DNA from: Trichomonas vaginalis G3
Taxonomy: Eukaryota; Parabasalia; Trichomonadida; Trichomonadidae
Assembly: GCF_026262505.1 (NCBI RefSeq)
Contig: NC_067203.1
Coordinates: forward strand, 744,001 to 808,000
Direction: 5' to 3'
DNA length: 64,000 nucleotides
Position numbers and translations under genes: made by a program. Below the pieces are notes generated by a model. The model saw nothing but the letters and a program-made list of their open reading frames with translations. It was not told the DNA's origin and searched no databases. This document shows, one piece after another, positions 16,918 to 28,578 of the stretch (positions within the stretch are counted from its first letter, which is position 1; every line of letters begins with the position of its first letter).

Positions 16918-18237
16918 ATGTCTGATCAAGACACTCATCCCAATAAATTCACTGAATTGCGAAATATCTTCAAATATCACATCGATCCATTTAATGCGTT
17001 ATATAAGCTAAAAACGGAAAACGAAGAAGAATTAAACTCGATTTACAAATTGATCAGGACAGAGTTGATTGATTCAAAGAAATACCTTCCCCAAAATATT
17101 ATCGAAAATATTTTGGCTATCATTAAATATAATAACCGCTATACAAAGTCATACTTGGAACTTGCCAAACATATATATGATGATTATAATGTTGAAGAGG
17201 TCAAAAATATTGACCATCATTTAAAGTTCCTGTTTTATAAAGAATACGGAATTAAATTAGACAAATCTGTTGATTTCGAAAAAATCAAATCCGAAGATCT
17301 CGACATTCATCCAGAAAATACAATTTACAGAGCAATTATGGATAATGACCTAGAAAAATTCATTGCTTTCACAGAAAGAGAAGGATTTGATAAAAATCAA
17401 AGACTTGAAAGCGTATTATATCCATATTTCTACAAAGGATATTCGTTGCTTGAATTATGCTGTTACCATGGAGCAGTTGATTGTTTTAAGTTATTAAGAA
17501 CAAAATTTAACTCAGAAATAACTGAAATATGTCTAAAACTTTCATTTTTAGGAAGAAATCAAGAGATCATGAGTGAATGTTTGAAATATCAAAAACCAGA
17601 TTCTTATTGTATGGACTATGCAATTATTTCACACAACATTGATTTTGTTACATTCTTGATGAATGAATACAATTTAAAGATCGATTTAGAATACTGTGGA
17701 ATTTACAATAATCTTGAATCATTTTTGGTTTATTTTGATCAAACTAATGATGTTAATAATTGTTTTATTAAATCGACAAGGTTTAATATTCCATCCCTTT
17801 GGGAATACTTCCTTTCACATGGTGCAAATATCAATGCAAAAAATAAAGATGGAGAAACAGCCCTTCATGTTGCAGCAAGAGGTAAAAAAGAAACGATTGA
17901 ATTTCTTCTTTCACATGGTGCAAACAGCAGTCTAAAAGATAAAGATGGAAAAACAGCACTTTATATTGCTGCATTTGGCAATAAAAAAGAAATAGCCGAA
18001 ATCCTTATTTCCCATGGTGCAAATATCAACGAAAAAAAACAAAGACGGGAAAACCGCCCTCTATATTACAGCATGTCTTAATCACAAAGAAACAGCCGAA
18101 GTTCTTCTTTCACATGGTGCAAATATCAATATAAAAAGTGATGATGGAGACACTGCCCTTCATATTGCTGCATTTCAAAATAGTAAAGAAACAGCCGAAA
18201 TCCTTATTTCACATGGTGCAAATATCAATGTAAAAAG
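16918..18237 (+). pseudogene. Ankyrin-repeat gene, 5' part, interrupted by MULE
   Basis: From ATG 16918 the product opens MSDQDTHPNKFTEL, the usual start of a large trichomonad ankyrin family. About 290 residues of the family's N-terminal domain follow (DSKKYLPQNIIENIL, YSLLELCCYHGAVDCF), then ankyrin repeats from about residue 300 (DGETALHVAARGKKETIEFLLSHGAN). Two defects are seen: a run of eight A at 18032-18039 shifts the frame by one base, and the MULE enters after 18237. Without these, repeats continue straight into 25252. Ankyrin repeats bind proteins; the partner is unknown. The gene was probably functional not long ago. Confidence 0.8.
18230..18237. repeat. 8-bp target-site duplication of the MULE (left copy)
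   Basis: GTAAAAAG stands immediately left of the element. The same octamer occurs at 25244-25251 immediately right of it. Confidence 0.85.
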
Positions 18238-19871
18238 GAGATGGATAAAATGCACACATTTGCACACATTTTGACACTTTTTCTGACAAGCATCATTCAA
18301 ATTTGAAGAAAAACCTCTAAATTTCATTCAAATTTCTGTCAAAATGTGTGCAAAATTGAAATAGGCACACATTTTGACATACGATTATTTATATACGTTA
18401 TTTTAATGGTTTCAGAGAAATCTTCGTTACACATTATTGAAGATTACTCAATATTTAAGTGAATGACTCACTACCACCTGTTTAGAAAAATGGTAGCATA
18501 AAATCCAAATGTCACATATATTATTTCTTATTTCATACAAATAAACTTACAATTATAACCTCAACTTGTTTGCAAAGCAGAAACTCAATATAAGCAATCG
18601 ATCAGTAGTGTATTTAAAAGTCGAATTTAAATTTAAAAATTTATAATCTTATTTCGGAACCAAATAGTATAAATTTAGGACAAAAAGCTACGTGGTGTTG
18701 ATAACAACTATTAAAATTCAAATATTACTACCATGAACAATACAATGGCTCATATTGATAATTGATAAACGTGCATATAAATTGCATATATCATCAATGT
18801 CATTAAGTAAAATACATGTATATAAATAGATTAGAAATATTTTTCGGTTAGAATTAAAATCTATGTAATAAAAAATAAGTTATAAAAATAAATACCGAAT
18901 TTTTATTTGTAATATAAACTGCTACAATATGCTAGTGTATACAAATGTATTTGTCGTATTGATTTGAAAGATCTTCAACATGGTTCAGATCTAAATTTGA
19001 AACTCGTAAAATAAAGCGAATCTTTATTTGTAATATAAACTGCTACAATATGCTAGTGTATACAAATGTATTTGTCGTATTGATTTGAAAGATCTTCAAC
19101 ATGGTTCAGATCTAAATTTGAAACTCGTAAAATAAAGCGAATCTTTATTTGTAATATAAACTGCTACAATATGCTAGTGTATACAAATGTATTTGTCGTA
19201 TTGATTTGAAAGATCTTCAACATGGTTCAGATCTAAATTTGAAACTCGTAAAATAAAGCGAATCTTTATTTGTAATATAAACTGCTACAATATGCTAGTG
19301 TGTACAAATGTGTTTGTACAAATGTATAACTCTTTGTCAATTGTTATGGCACCTTATAACTTAAAAATCATTTTCATTAACAAATATAAAAAGTGACAAT
19401 TAATATTTTCATTAAATGCATATTTAATTATCAAAACAATGTCGATTTAGCTTGAATGTTCATTATAAAATGTGTAAGTTTAGGAAAACAAAAAATAATT
19501 AATTCTCGCAAAGAAACTTATTTTAAAAGAACCTAAACAAAAGTTCATATAATAATAAATCTAAAAATAGATATTAATTTAAACGAAGATAATGAGAGAA
19601 TGGGGATGTTGTAAAACAATGAGACTTAATGATCAAATAATTAAAATAATAAAATTAATTAAAGGAAAGCTAAAATAGTTTAATGAATTTTTATAGATTG
19701 ATTACACAATCAATGTTTCTGTGTCAATGTACATCAATCAACATTGTTTCATTGAATTTTGTCTTTCACCAAGAAGATTCAAGAACAAAGTTTTGTAGTT
19801 TCAATAGATTGATTACACAATCAATGTTTCTGTGTCAATGTACATCAATCAACATTGTTTCATTGAATTTT
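18238..19871 (+). repeat. Left terminal inverted repeat of the MULE
   Basis: Matches 23731-25243 inverted, essentially base for base over long stretches. Subterminal copies of GCACACATTTTGACA occur within the first 130 bp. A tandem 111-bp duplication (from 19695 and 19806, TAGATTGATTACACAATCAA) sits at the inner end. Confidence 0.9.
18895..19320 (+). repeat. 121-bp tandem units in left inverted repeat
   Basis: Three full units and one partial unit, marked by GCTACAATATGCTAGTGT at 18921, 19042, 19163 and 19284, spaced exactly 121 bp. The right end holds two full units and one partial (24300-24570). Such subterminal arrays are often transposase-binding sites. Confidence 0.9.
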
Positions 19872-21224
19872 GTCTTTCACCAAGAAGATTCAAGAACAAG
19901 TTTTCCTCTTTTTCTTTTTTAAATGATTAAAATATTACCTTGCTTCAACTTTACACGTTTTCGTTTACTAAAATTATCTTTTACCTTCACTTATCTTATC
20001 ATACCCAATTATTCATTTAATTCTATATTTTTCTGACCAAAAATCCTCTCAAATCTCCCTTCTTCTTTCAAAAATTCTATGAGTTTATTCAAATTTCCTT
20101 TAAATCTTTGCTAGTCCTTCTATAAGATTCATTCTAAAATTTTTGAAAAAAATTTAAAATTTGCTAAATATATTCTTTATTACTTTGCACTATTTTCCAA
20201 TTGAAAAATCGTCGATTTTAATCAAATGTAAGATCATCATAATAAAAATTATGAAACTTACCGTGTTTATTAGTAAATTTCAATATGAAGTTGTTATACA
20301 AACAGCTGGGACTTTAAATTGAGAAATTGCATAATTCCATCTACAAATTTTGGTCTAGACAATAATCATTGATAAATTATAATATATGTATTATGTGTAT
20401 TTACATTGCATATATAACAATTTCAATTTCTATATTAAATTGTTATTTGATATCAGCTATATTTGTTCAGGTAAAATGAAGTGTAAAAATATAATTCATG
20501 AATTACATTATATATATTATTTTTATTATTAAAATCAAATTCAGATTTATAAATTAAGGTTATTCATTTTTGATATGGTTATCACGCTCAAATATGGAAA
20601 TAAAATTAAAAAAGTCAATACTCCTCAAGAAATACATTGTCTATCATTATATCTATATGCTTCCAAAGTATTTCATCTTAAACTAAAGACTTTTATATTA
20701 CAAAAAGATTCAAAGAAGATACAATTGTTTAATTATGTTAAACATTATTCAGATATGACAATTGAAATAAAAGAGTCAAAAAAGCCTCTAAACTATTTGA
20801 CAATCCAATAATTTCTTCAACTAAACTATCAAATTTGGAGGATTTAATAAAATGTGGATATGATATGGATATTTCACAAATTGCATTGTTTTCAGCCAGA
20901 AATGACATTGATACTGCTATGAAAATACTGAACATGGATTCAATCGAAGAATATGGATATGAACTTAATTGCTTATTAAAACAAGTAAGAGAATTTAGAA
21001 GAAGTGATATAAAAGGTCAAATGATTGCAATAAGGACAGATAGCAATGGTAAAAAATACACAGAAGTATTAGCAGAAGGGATTTTTAAAGCAGATAGCGA
21101 TGTTGAATCAAGTGATGATTCATATGATATCATTGAAGATGTAAAATCAGATAAAATTAAATCAGGAAACGCGCTTAATATTAATGATATAATTGGCAAT
21201 AGGAATCCAAATATTAATGGAGAA

Positions 21225-21552
21225 ACGATTAATAGCCATTCAAATATTAATCAAAACATTAATGAAAGAAATTCAAATATTGATGGAGAAACGATTAATA
21301 GCCATTCAAATATTAATCAAAACATTAATGAAAGAAATTCAAATATTGATGGGAAACGATTAATAGCCATTCAAATATTAATCAAAACATTAATGAAAGA
21401 AATTCAAATATTGATGGGAAACGATTAATAGCCATTCAAATATTAATCAAAACATTAATGAAAGAAATTCAAATATTGACGGGGAAACGATTAATAGCCA
21501 TTCAAATATTAATCAAAACATTAATGAAAGAAATTTAAATATTAATGATGAA
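21225..21552 (+). repeat. 66-bp tandem repeat in MULE gene
   Basis: Five units (starts 21225, 21291, 21356, 21421, 21487) encode GETINSHSNINQNINERNSN-like segments. Two of the units are 65 bp because one base is missing in GATGGAGAAACG, which shifts the reading frame inside the array. Confidence 0.9.
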
Positions 21553-21700
21553 ATTACTGATGGTCATCAAAATATTAATGGACGCATATTGAAACCAAAA
21601 TCAAATAATAATAAATTTCGGCAAGCAATCCTCAAATTACCTCCTAATTTTATACAAGTAAATAGAGTAAACATCCAAGTTCCTCCAGCGCCAGCTCTTC

Positions 21701-21826
21701 CTCAACAGAGACAACAACAATCTCTTCCAGCTCAGACTCTTCCTCAACAGAGACAACAACAATCTCTTCCAGCTCAGACTCTTCCTCAACAGAGACAACA
21801 ACAATCTCTTCCAGCTCAGACTCTTC
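21701..21826 (+). repeat. 42-bp tandem repeat in MULE gene
   Basis: Three perfect 42-bp units encode the 14-residue unit QQRQQQSLPAQTLP. They form a Gln/Pro linker before the zinc-finger part. Confidence 0.95.
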
Positions 21827-23730
21827 CTAAACAACAACCACATATAACTGATAATTTATCTTTTGATAACTTTATTAACCCTCAAATTATTATTGATAAT
21901 GCGAAAGTATATCAAAGTATTTCCGACAAAAGGAGTCAATATAATCTTTCCAAAACCATTTGCGAACAATGTGTTGCAAACTACAATATATTGAACAAAG
22001 ATGATAAAGAAGCCCAGAGAATAAAAATTAGTGATATTTTACGTACTTATCATACATTTAGTATATCTGACTCTGACAAACTTGCCTATAGGAAAACGAT
22101 ATATCCTCAAGGTACTCCATTACGATTTGAACGTTATTATTGCAAGAATGATCATTTAGAGTTACACTATTATTGTGCCAAACGAAAAAAATGTGGTTAT
22201 TCACAAATTATATCATTATTTCCAGCTGGTTCGAATATAAAAGCGTCAATCCACGAAATAAATCCTCCACACAACTGCTCCAAATCAAATATTCGATTGA
22301 AATCAATGGAACACATCAAATCAGGTATGAATTCGAATCAATGATATCAACTTATATTCAAAATAATCCATTGTTATCACTAGCTGAAGCTCGACAATAT
22401 TCAAATCAACTCATATTTGAATACAATTCTTCACATGATGATACTATTGATATTTCACCTCAAACAATAGCAAAGCTATACTACGAGATCAGGCCTAAAA
22501 TCAAACTAAGCGAAAATGAATTAATTAAGAAGTTATTAGAAAAGTATAACAGCACAGATTATTATATAACCCAATATTACTCAAGTTCAGATGATACTAA
22601 CTATTATTTCTTCGGTTGCCAGCTTTTATAAAAAGAGCTAAAACTTGCAACCATCTTTTCATAGATGGAACATTTCGTATCGTTCCAATTAAGTTAGCAA
22701 ATGGGCAGCTCTTAAATCTTTTAGTATACGATGAAGCTACAAATTTATATTTACCTTTCCTTCATGTACTAATGACAGGAAGATCATCACTTAACTATGA
22801 TACAGTTTTTAATTTAATGATCACATGTCCTCTTATTAGTATATCATTGGGAAAATATAAAATCATTACATCAGATTTTGAGAATGCATTAATGAAATCA
22901 ATCAAATCTAAAGTCAATGATGAAACTACAGTCACTGGTTGTATATTTCATTATATAGCAGCTCTTGTTAAAAATTTCAAAAAGTTATGTGATGAAAACG
23001 ATGTTTGCGCAAAATCACTTTTAAAACTATTATGTGCATGTCCTTTTGTTCCAATAGAAGTTTTTGAAATAATTTGCAAAAAATTAGATGCGATTAAAGA
23101 AATAAATGATTTTGCAAAATATTTCTTAAATACATGGGGTAAAAAGTATGATGTAATTAACAAGCTGAAAGTATCTGATATGATCTTTTCCAATAATGGA
23201 GTTGAGTCATTTAACAAAGTGTTAAACTCTCATATTGCATTCCCACATCCAACTATTTATCATATGATTTACATCCTATTGAAAGTTGATAAGGTATATT
23301 TTCATCGATATGCAAGGCAGCAAAATGACAATTTTGATCATAAAAATCGTATTTTATACCATTGACAAGAATTCAACAAGAGTTAGATGTATTCACATCT
23401 AATTTTGGATTAGAACGTGCAGAAATACCAAGTGAAATAATCAAAAAACATAAAAAATCATTTCGATTTGGAGAGGCCGATTATCGAGATATAGAAATTG
23501 AAAAATATCTGAATAAAAATGATGAGCAGTTTTCAAATTCTGTTACAATTAAATTAGAAGAATCCGATGATATAAATATCAATGAATTCGAAATTACAGA
23601 AGATGATATTTTTGGAAATGAGATTAATTAATTTATGACAAATCATTTAGAATAAAAAATTATTTTATAAGAATTTGAAAATTAATAATAAGGGAAATAG
23701 GAACAGTAATATATAAGTATATATGAAGAC

Positions 23731-25243
23731 AAAAATTCAATGAAACAATGTTGATTGATGTACATTGACACAGAAACATTGATTGTGTAATCAATCTATT
23801 GAAACTACAAAACTTTGTTCTTGAATCTTCTTGGTGAAAGACAAAATTCAATGAAACAATGTTGATTGATGTACATTGACACAGAAACATTGATTGTGTA
23901 ATCAATCTATAAAAATTCATTAAACTATTTTAGCTTTCCTTTAATTAATTTTATTATTTTAATTATTTGATCATTAAGTCTCATTGTTTTACAACATCCC
24001 CATTCTCTCATTATCTTCGTTTAAATTAATATCTATTTTTAGATTTATTATTATATGAACTTTTGTTTAGGTTCTTTTAAAATAAGTTTCTTTGCGAGAA
24101 TTAATTATTTTTTGTTTTCCTAAACTTACATATTTATAATGAACATTCAAGCTAAATCGACATTGTTTTGATAATTAAATATGCATTTAATGAAAATATT
24201 AATTGTCACTTTTTATATTTGTTAATGAAAATGATTTTTAAGTTATAAGGTGCCATAACAATTGACAAAGAGTTATACATTTGTACAAACACATTTGTAC
24301 ACACTAGCATATTGTAGCAGTTTATATTACAAATAAAGATTCGCTTTATTTTACGAGTTTCAAATTTAGATCTGAACCATGTTGAAGATCTTTCAAATCA
24401 ATACGACAAATACATTTGTATACACTAGCATATTGTAGCAGTTTATATTACAAATAAAGATTCGCTTTATTTTACGAGTTTCAAATTTAGATCTGAACCA
24501 TGTTGAAGATCTTTCAAATCAATACGACAAATACATTTGTATACACTAGCATATTGTAGCAGTTTATATTACAAATAAAAATTCGGTATTTATTTTTATA
24601 ACTTATTTTTTATTACATAGATTTTAATTCTAACCGAAAAATATTTCTAATCTATTTATATACATGTATTTTACTTAATGACATTGATGATATATGCAAT
24701 TTATATGCACGTTTATCAATTATCAATATGAGCCATTGTATTGTTCATGGTAGTAATATTTGAATTTTAATAGTTGTTATCAACACCACGTAGCTTTTTG
24801 TCCTAAATTTATACTATTTGGTTCCGAAATAAGATTATAAATTTTTAAATTTAAATTCGACTTTTAAATACACTACTGATCGATTGCTTATATTGAGTTT
24901 CTGCTTTGCAAACAAGTTGAGGTTATAATTGTAAGTTTATTTGTATGAAATAAGAAATAATATATGTGACATTTGGATTTTATGCTACCATTTTTCTAAA
25001 CAGGTGGTAGTGAGTCATTCACTTAAATATTGAGTAATCTTCAATAATGTGTAACGAAGATTTCTCTGAAACCATTAAAATAACGTATATAAATAATCGT
25101 ATGTCAAAATGTGTGCCTATTTCAATTTTGCACACATTTTGACAGAAATTTGAATGAAATTTAGAGGTTTTTCTTCAAATTTGAATGATGCTTGTCAGAA
25201 AAAGTGTCAAAATGTGTGCAAATGTGTGCTATGTTTTTTTCTC
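23731..25243 (-). repeat. Right terminal inverted repeat of the MULE
   Basis: The inverse of 18238-19871, with two full 121-bp units rather than three. A few base differences occur, for example near 24130 compared with 19470. The outermost 14 bases diverge more than the rest except for a shared GAGA end. Confidence 0.9.
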
Positions 25244-25251
25244 GTAAAAAG

Positions 25252-25750
25252 TGATGATGGAGAAACTGCTCTCCATGTTGCAGCAAGATATAAAACAGAA
25301 ATGATTGAATTTCTTCTTTCACATGGTGCAAATATTAACGAAAAAGATAGGGATGGGAGAACCGCTCTCCATATTGCAGTAAAAGATAATAGTAAAGAAG
25401 AAGCAGCCAAACTCCTTATTTCACATGGTGCAAATGTCAATGTAAAAGATAATAATGGAAAAACCGCTCTTCATTACGCAGCAGAAAAAAATAGAAAAGA
25501 AACAGCCGAACTTCTTATTTCCCATGGTGCAAATGTCAATGAAAAAGATGAAAATGAAGCAACCGCTCTTCATGTAGCAGTATGGTATAAAAATCGAGAA
25601 ACAGTTGAAGTTCTTCTTTCACATGGTGCAGATGTCAATGAAAAAAATGCTCATGGTCAAACAGCTCTTGATTTTACAAGATGGCAAAAAGGTAAAGAAA
25701 TAGCCAACCTTTTTATTTCACATGGCGCAAATATTGATGGAAAAAAGTAA
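25252..25750 (+). pseudogene. Ankyrin-repeat gene, 3' part
   Basis: This continues the gene broken at 18237. Left of the element the frame ends ...SHGANINVK, and here it resumes S-DDGETALHVAARYKTEM with no lost codon. Five ankyrin repeats of 33 residues follow (DGRTALHIAVKDNSKEEAAKLLISHGANVN and so on), and the last one ends at the stop codon 25748-25750. The repeats keep the TPLH-like TALH and LLSHGAN consensus, so this half has hardly decayed. On its own it lacks a start codon. Confidence 0.85.
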
Positions 25751-27272
25751 GAGAGTTTGCGAAATAAGTCATAAATCATAATTTGACTTTTTAAAATATT
25801 TCTTCATTTTGAAATAATCATTTTTAAAATATATATAAATTTGTGGAAAATATTAATTATATACCATACCAATTTAAAGTGAAATTATAATAAAACTTAT
25901 CTATAAATAAAAAAAATTCGCTAAGATATATTATAAAACAGATTGTAGCAAATGCAGAGGCAGTTCAAGAACCAAACAAATGTCAGCATAACATTGTTAA
26001 TTGCTATTGAAGCTTTTACAATGTACAAAAGTGGTCAATTTTGTAATGAAAATTATCTGAATTTTCAGACATTGGAAAGTGCATTGAAATCTCAATGACA
26101 GCTAACAAAGATGATGTAGAAAATGAATATCCCTGTTGTGTCCGCATTATGGATTAATCCAAATAAAAACAAACTAATTTTTCAGTCACTTTTGACTGGA
26201 TTTGTAAATAAGTCTGGAAATTTGTTTTCTGAGTTTTAGAGGTAATACCTTTACACAAAGCATCCTGCTTAAGGGGAAAGACTCTAAAATTGGTGCTGTT
26301 CTCAGAATATGTGTTTACTGATAAAGGATACATATGATCTGTCTCCGAAATTGATGAAAGTTGAATTGTTCAATCAAGTGAAGAATACTTTGAGCCAAGA
26401 AGTAAGATTCAAAAGATCCTTCTTTGACCTCAAAAACACTTGTCTTTGTTCAGAAAGCAAAGAAATTAATGCTATGACTTCTTTGTTGCATTCGAACTAA
26501 TTTGACTTAGTTCCAATGAGAATTGTGAGATCAAGCGCCCAATATCAGTTAATCGGCAATTACTGTCAACAGCACCCAAAAAGTGAAATAACTCAATATC
26601 TGCACAAATTAAATGCCTGTGTGGCATGTAGATGAAAGGATATCTTGAAATATCTTTGATTCTACCCCGCAAGTATGATCAAGAGAGTACTTGATAAATT
26701 AACGAATGATTTGTGTATTTTCTTTTTTCGTTTCTTAGCCAAATTTTTAATCAAAATTAGAAAATTAAATTTTATAAATTTTTTAATTGAAATTTCGTAC
26801 CCAAAAAAAAATTTTTGATATAAAATATCTCATTGGGACATTTAGTGATGTACCACAACATGTTTAAAAGCATAACATCAAGAATATTGATTGGCTTTAT
26901 TCTAATAATGATTTCGATAATTTCAAACATTGAAAATAAAAAAAATTAAAGAAATGCATGTCTTTCATTAGAGGACTATCAATCATATAAGATCGATCTC
27001 ATTTCGGAAGTGTAAACAGATTGTTATGAGCATTTATCAACATCATGGTTACACATGTTCATAATTGATACACAATTAGTATATATAAGCATTATAGGTG
27101 AAGTTGGTCGCAAGAATTTCAAAAGTTCAGACATAATATTCCATAATATTAAAATTGAAAACAGAGATTCAGATTTAAACCTTAACTTCAATTTTTTAAA
27201 TAAAGAGAGATATCATAAACAACTAGGAAAAAAAAAGATTATAAATAATATAATAAGCAAAGGTTAAGTAAT
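25751..27272. other. 1.5-kb spacer with eroded coding-like sequence
   Basis: No intact gene. From about 25940 to 26720 the plus strand shows short open stretches (for example 26309-26500) with protein-like composition and several stops. They look like the remains of a gene I cannot identify. The rest is AT-rich DNA. Confidence 0.35.
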
Positions 27273-28103
27273 TTATTCCTGGATCAAAACGAGATTTCCG
27301 TTCTGGTCCTCTTTCCACATTGTAGTTTTTCCATCAATTTGACTAACAACAAGAGTTTTATCGACCATAGCCCACGAAACTCCAGAAGATTGCGCTGGGA
27401 GTTGGCCTGTATAATTGACAGTTAATTGGTTCGAAGTAAATCTAATAACAGCAGCGATATTATCATCACCGATTGTAGCAACTTTTTGAGCGCCACCACT
27501 AACAGATGTTGGTGCCGCAATACTTCTAACCCAACCGTTATGAACCTGGGCAATAGATCCGAGATCCCAAGAATCTGACACTGTTGAGTTAAGATATACT
27601 GCAACTGTTCCATCTACGCCACCAACGAAGACAGTTTGGATGGCATTAGGGTTAGCGCTATCTGAGCCCCAGCACAAACATGTTAAGCCCATCTTTGAGG
27701 CTTCTGTTGTAACTGAAACCCATTTATTTTCTTTAAATGAATGAATAGCAAATGTTCCATCAAGTGAGGAAGTAGCAATAATGTTCTGTGTGGGATGGAA
27801 GGCGACTGATGTGATTGATGCTCTGTGTGCTTGGATTGTATAGTTTAATTGGTAATTTGGTCCTTTGTTCGCATAAACAAGTAGATTTCCGTTTGACAAA
27901 CCGACAGCTAGCTGGGATCCGAATTGATTTGATGAGAATGAAAGAGAATTTGGCGTCGCTTCTTTGATTTCAATTGTGGATTTCAGAGTAAGATTTTGCG
28001 CCGAAAAAAATGAGATTTTTCCATCAATCGTAGAAACAGCGACTTGATGGCCATAGGTGTCTGTCGCGATTGATGTTGCCTGGGATGTTAATGAGACTTC
28101 CAT
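27273..28103 (-). CDS. SEC13: Sec13-like WD40 protein (COPII coat / nuclear pore)
   Basis: 277 residues from ATG 28103; the extra codons upstream (to 28121) begin with GTG and are not expected to be used. WD-type blades repeat with short loops (VAVSTIDGKISFF, IIATSSLDGTFAIHSF, VFVGGVDGTVAVYL), and the last blade GVSWAMVDKTLVVSQIDGKTTMWK parallels the end of Sec13 (VSWS...LAVSGGDNKVTLWKE). Length and lack of extra domains also fit Sec13, which pairs with Sec31 in COPII vesicles and with Nup145C in the pore. Seh1 is the main alternative. Maverick B starts 185 bp upstream of the start codon, so the promoter must be within that distance or partly in the element. Confidence 0.7.
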   Translation of the reverse strand: MEVSLTSQATSIATDTYGHQVAVSTIDGKISFFSAQNLTLKSTIEIKEATPNSLSFSSNQFGSQLAVGLSNGNLLVYANKGPNYQLNYTIQAHRASITSVAFHPTQNIIATSSLDGTFAIHSFKENKWVSVTTEASKMGLTCLCWGSDSANPNAIQTVFVGGVDGTVAVYLNSTVSDSWDLGSIAQVHNGWVRSIAAPTSVSGGAQKVATIGDDNIAAVIRFTSNQLTVNYTGQLPAQSSGVSWAMVDKTLVVSQIDGKTTMWKEDQNGNLVLIQE

Positions 28104-28287
28104 TTGGCCAAATAATGTCACGTTTTACGATAAAACTGACTGTTTTTTTCTTTTTCTTTTTTTGACAATGAATTATTCTCAATGGTTTGGCAGCTCGCGT
28201 CAAATTCGGTTTTTATCATAATCGTGCTGTATTCAGTTGGATTTGTTGATTAGGGATATTTTATGCAAGAGTGATTTCTAAAAAAAA

Positions 28288-28506
28288 AGTAGTATATGTT
28301 GAAGGGTTGTGTGACTTTTTTTGTAAACGTAAGAATTCATGCAATATCGAGCGATTTTGTATCATTTTTTTTAACATATGAAGTAAAAAATGTATGATTC
28401 TTACGGTTTTTATTCTTACGTTTTTGAATAAATCAAGATTTAAAAAATTTTCAAAATTGTAAGACATTTACACTCAGCCCATACATAATGAAATAAAAAA
28501 ATAAAA
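28288..28506 (+). repeat. Left terminal inverted repeat of Maverick B
   Basis: About 219 bp, matched by 46131-46353 inverted with one clear mismatch (ATATCGAGC against ATATTGAGC). An open frame across it (MSYNFENFLN...) is simply the repeat and occurs at both ends. Confidence 0.95.
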
Positions 28507-28578
28507 AAAAATTTTAAAAAATAAACTTTAAAAATTATGTCTTACATTTTTGAATAATTTATTTTTAATTCGTATGAA

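Larger units (their letters stand above)
20575..23631 (+). pseudogene. MULE transposase gene with Ubl- and UBA-like N-terminal domains, decayed
   Basis: Parts in order. (1) 20575-20811: 78 residues, MVITLKYGNKIKKVNTPQEI..., with the strand pattern of a ubiquitin-like fold. (2) 20835-20935: a three-helix UBA-like segment (IKCGYDMDISQIALFSARND). (3) 21225-21830: low-complexity repeats. (4) 21850-22320: a C/H zinc-finger segment (YYCKND...CAKRKKCGY...PPHNCSK), FLYWCH/FAR1-like. (5) 22616-23365: the MULE catalytic core with FIDGTF (D at 22664), SDFENALMK (D at 22874), GCIFHY, and the Glu of NNGVESFNK (23204). A C-terminal acidic tail follows to 23631. Frames change near 20780-20811, within the 66-bp repeats, near 22330, at about 22600 and near 23360. 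The gene cannot make one product. Confidence 0.8.
18238..25243. mobile_element. MULE DNA transposon (7006 bp) with long inverted repeats
   Basis: The element is bounded by GTAAAAAG duplications and by inverted repeats starting GAGA...GCACACATTTGCACAC. The inverted repeats are about 1.63 kb on the left and 1.51 kb on the right. They are almost identical, the difference being one fewer 121-bp internal unit on the right. The central 3 kb carries the remains of a transposase with the MULE DDE motifs. Insertion in an ankyrin gene split a codon context cleanly. Large Mutator-like elements with 8-10 bp duplications are known in Trichomonas. The near-perfect ends point to a recent insertion although the transposase frame is decayed. 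Confidence 0.9.

Noticed and set aside
18895-19320. Regular 121-bp repeats as a CRISPR-like array
   Set aside because: Units are contiguous without spacers, in a eukaryotic transposon end.
19683-19922. Frame with FYRLITQSMFLCQCTSIN, repeated at 23660-23920
   Set aside because: Lies in the MULE inverted repeats; repetition explains the frame.
27055-27267. 70-residue frame between the spacer and the Sec13-like gene
   Set aside because: No recognisable feature; AT-rich composition explains it.
28261-28467. Open frame MSYNFENFLNLDLF, present again at 46174-46362
   Set aside because: It is the terminal inverted repeat of Maverick B, hence its two copies; no independent support for coding.
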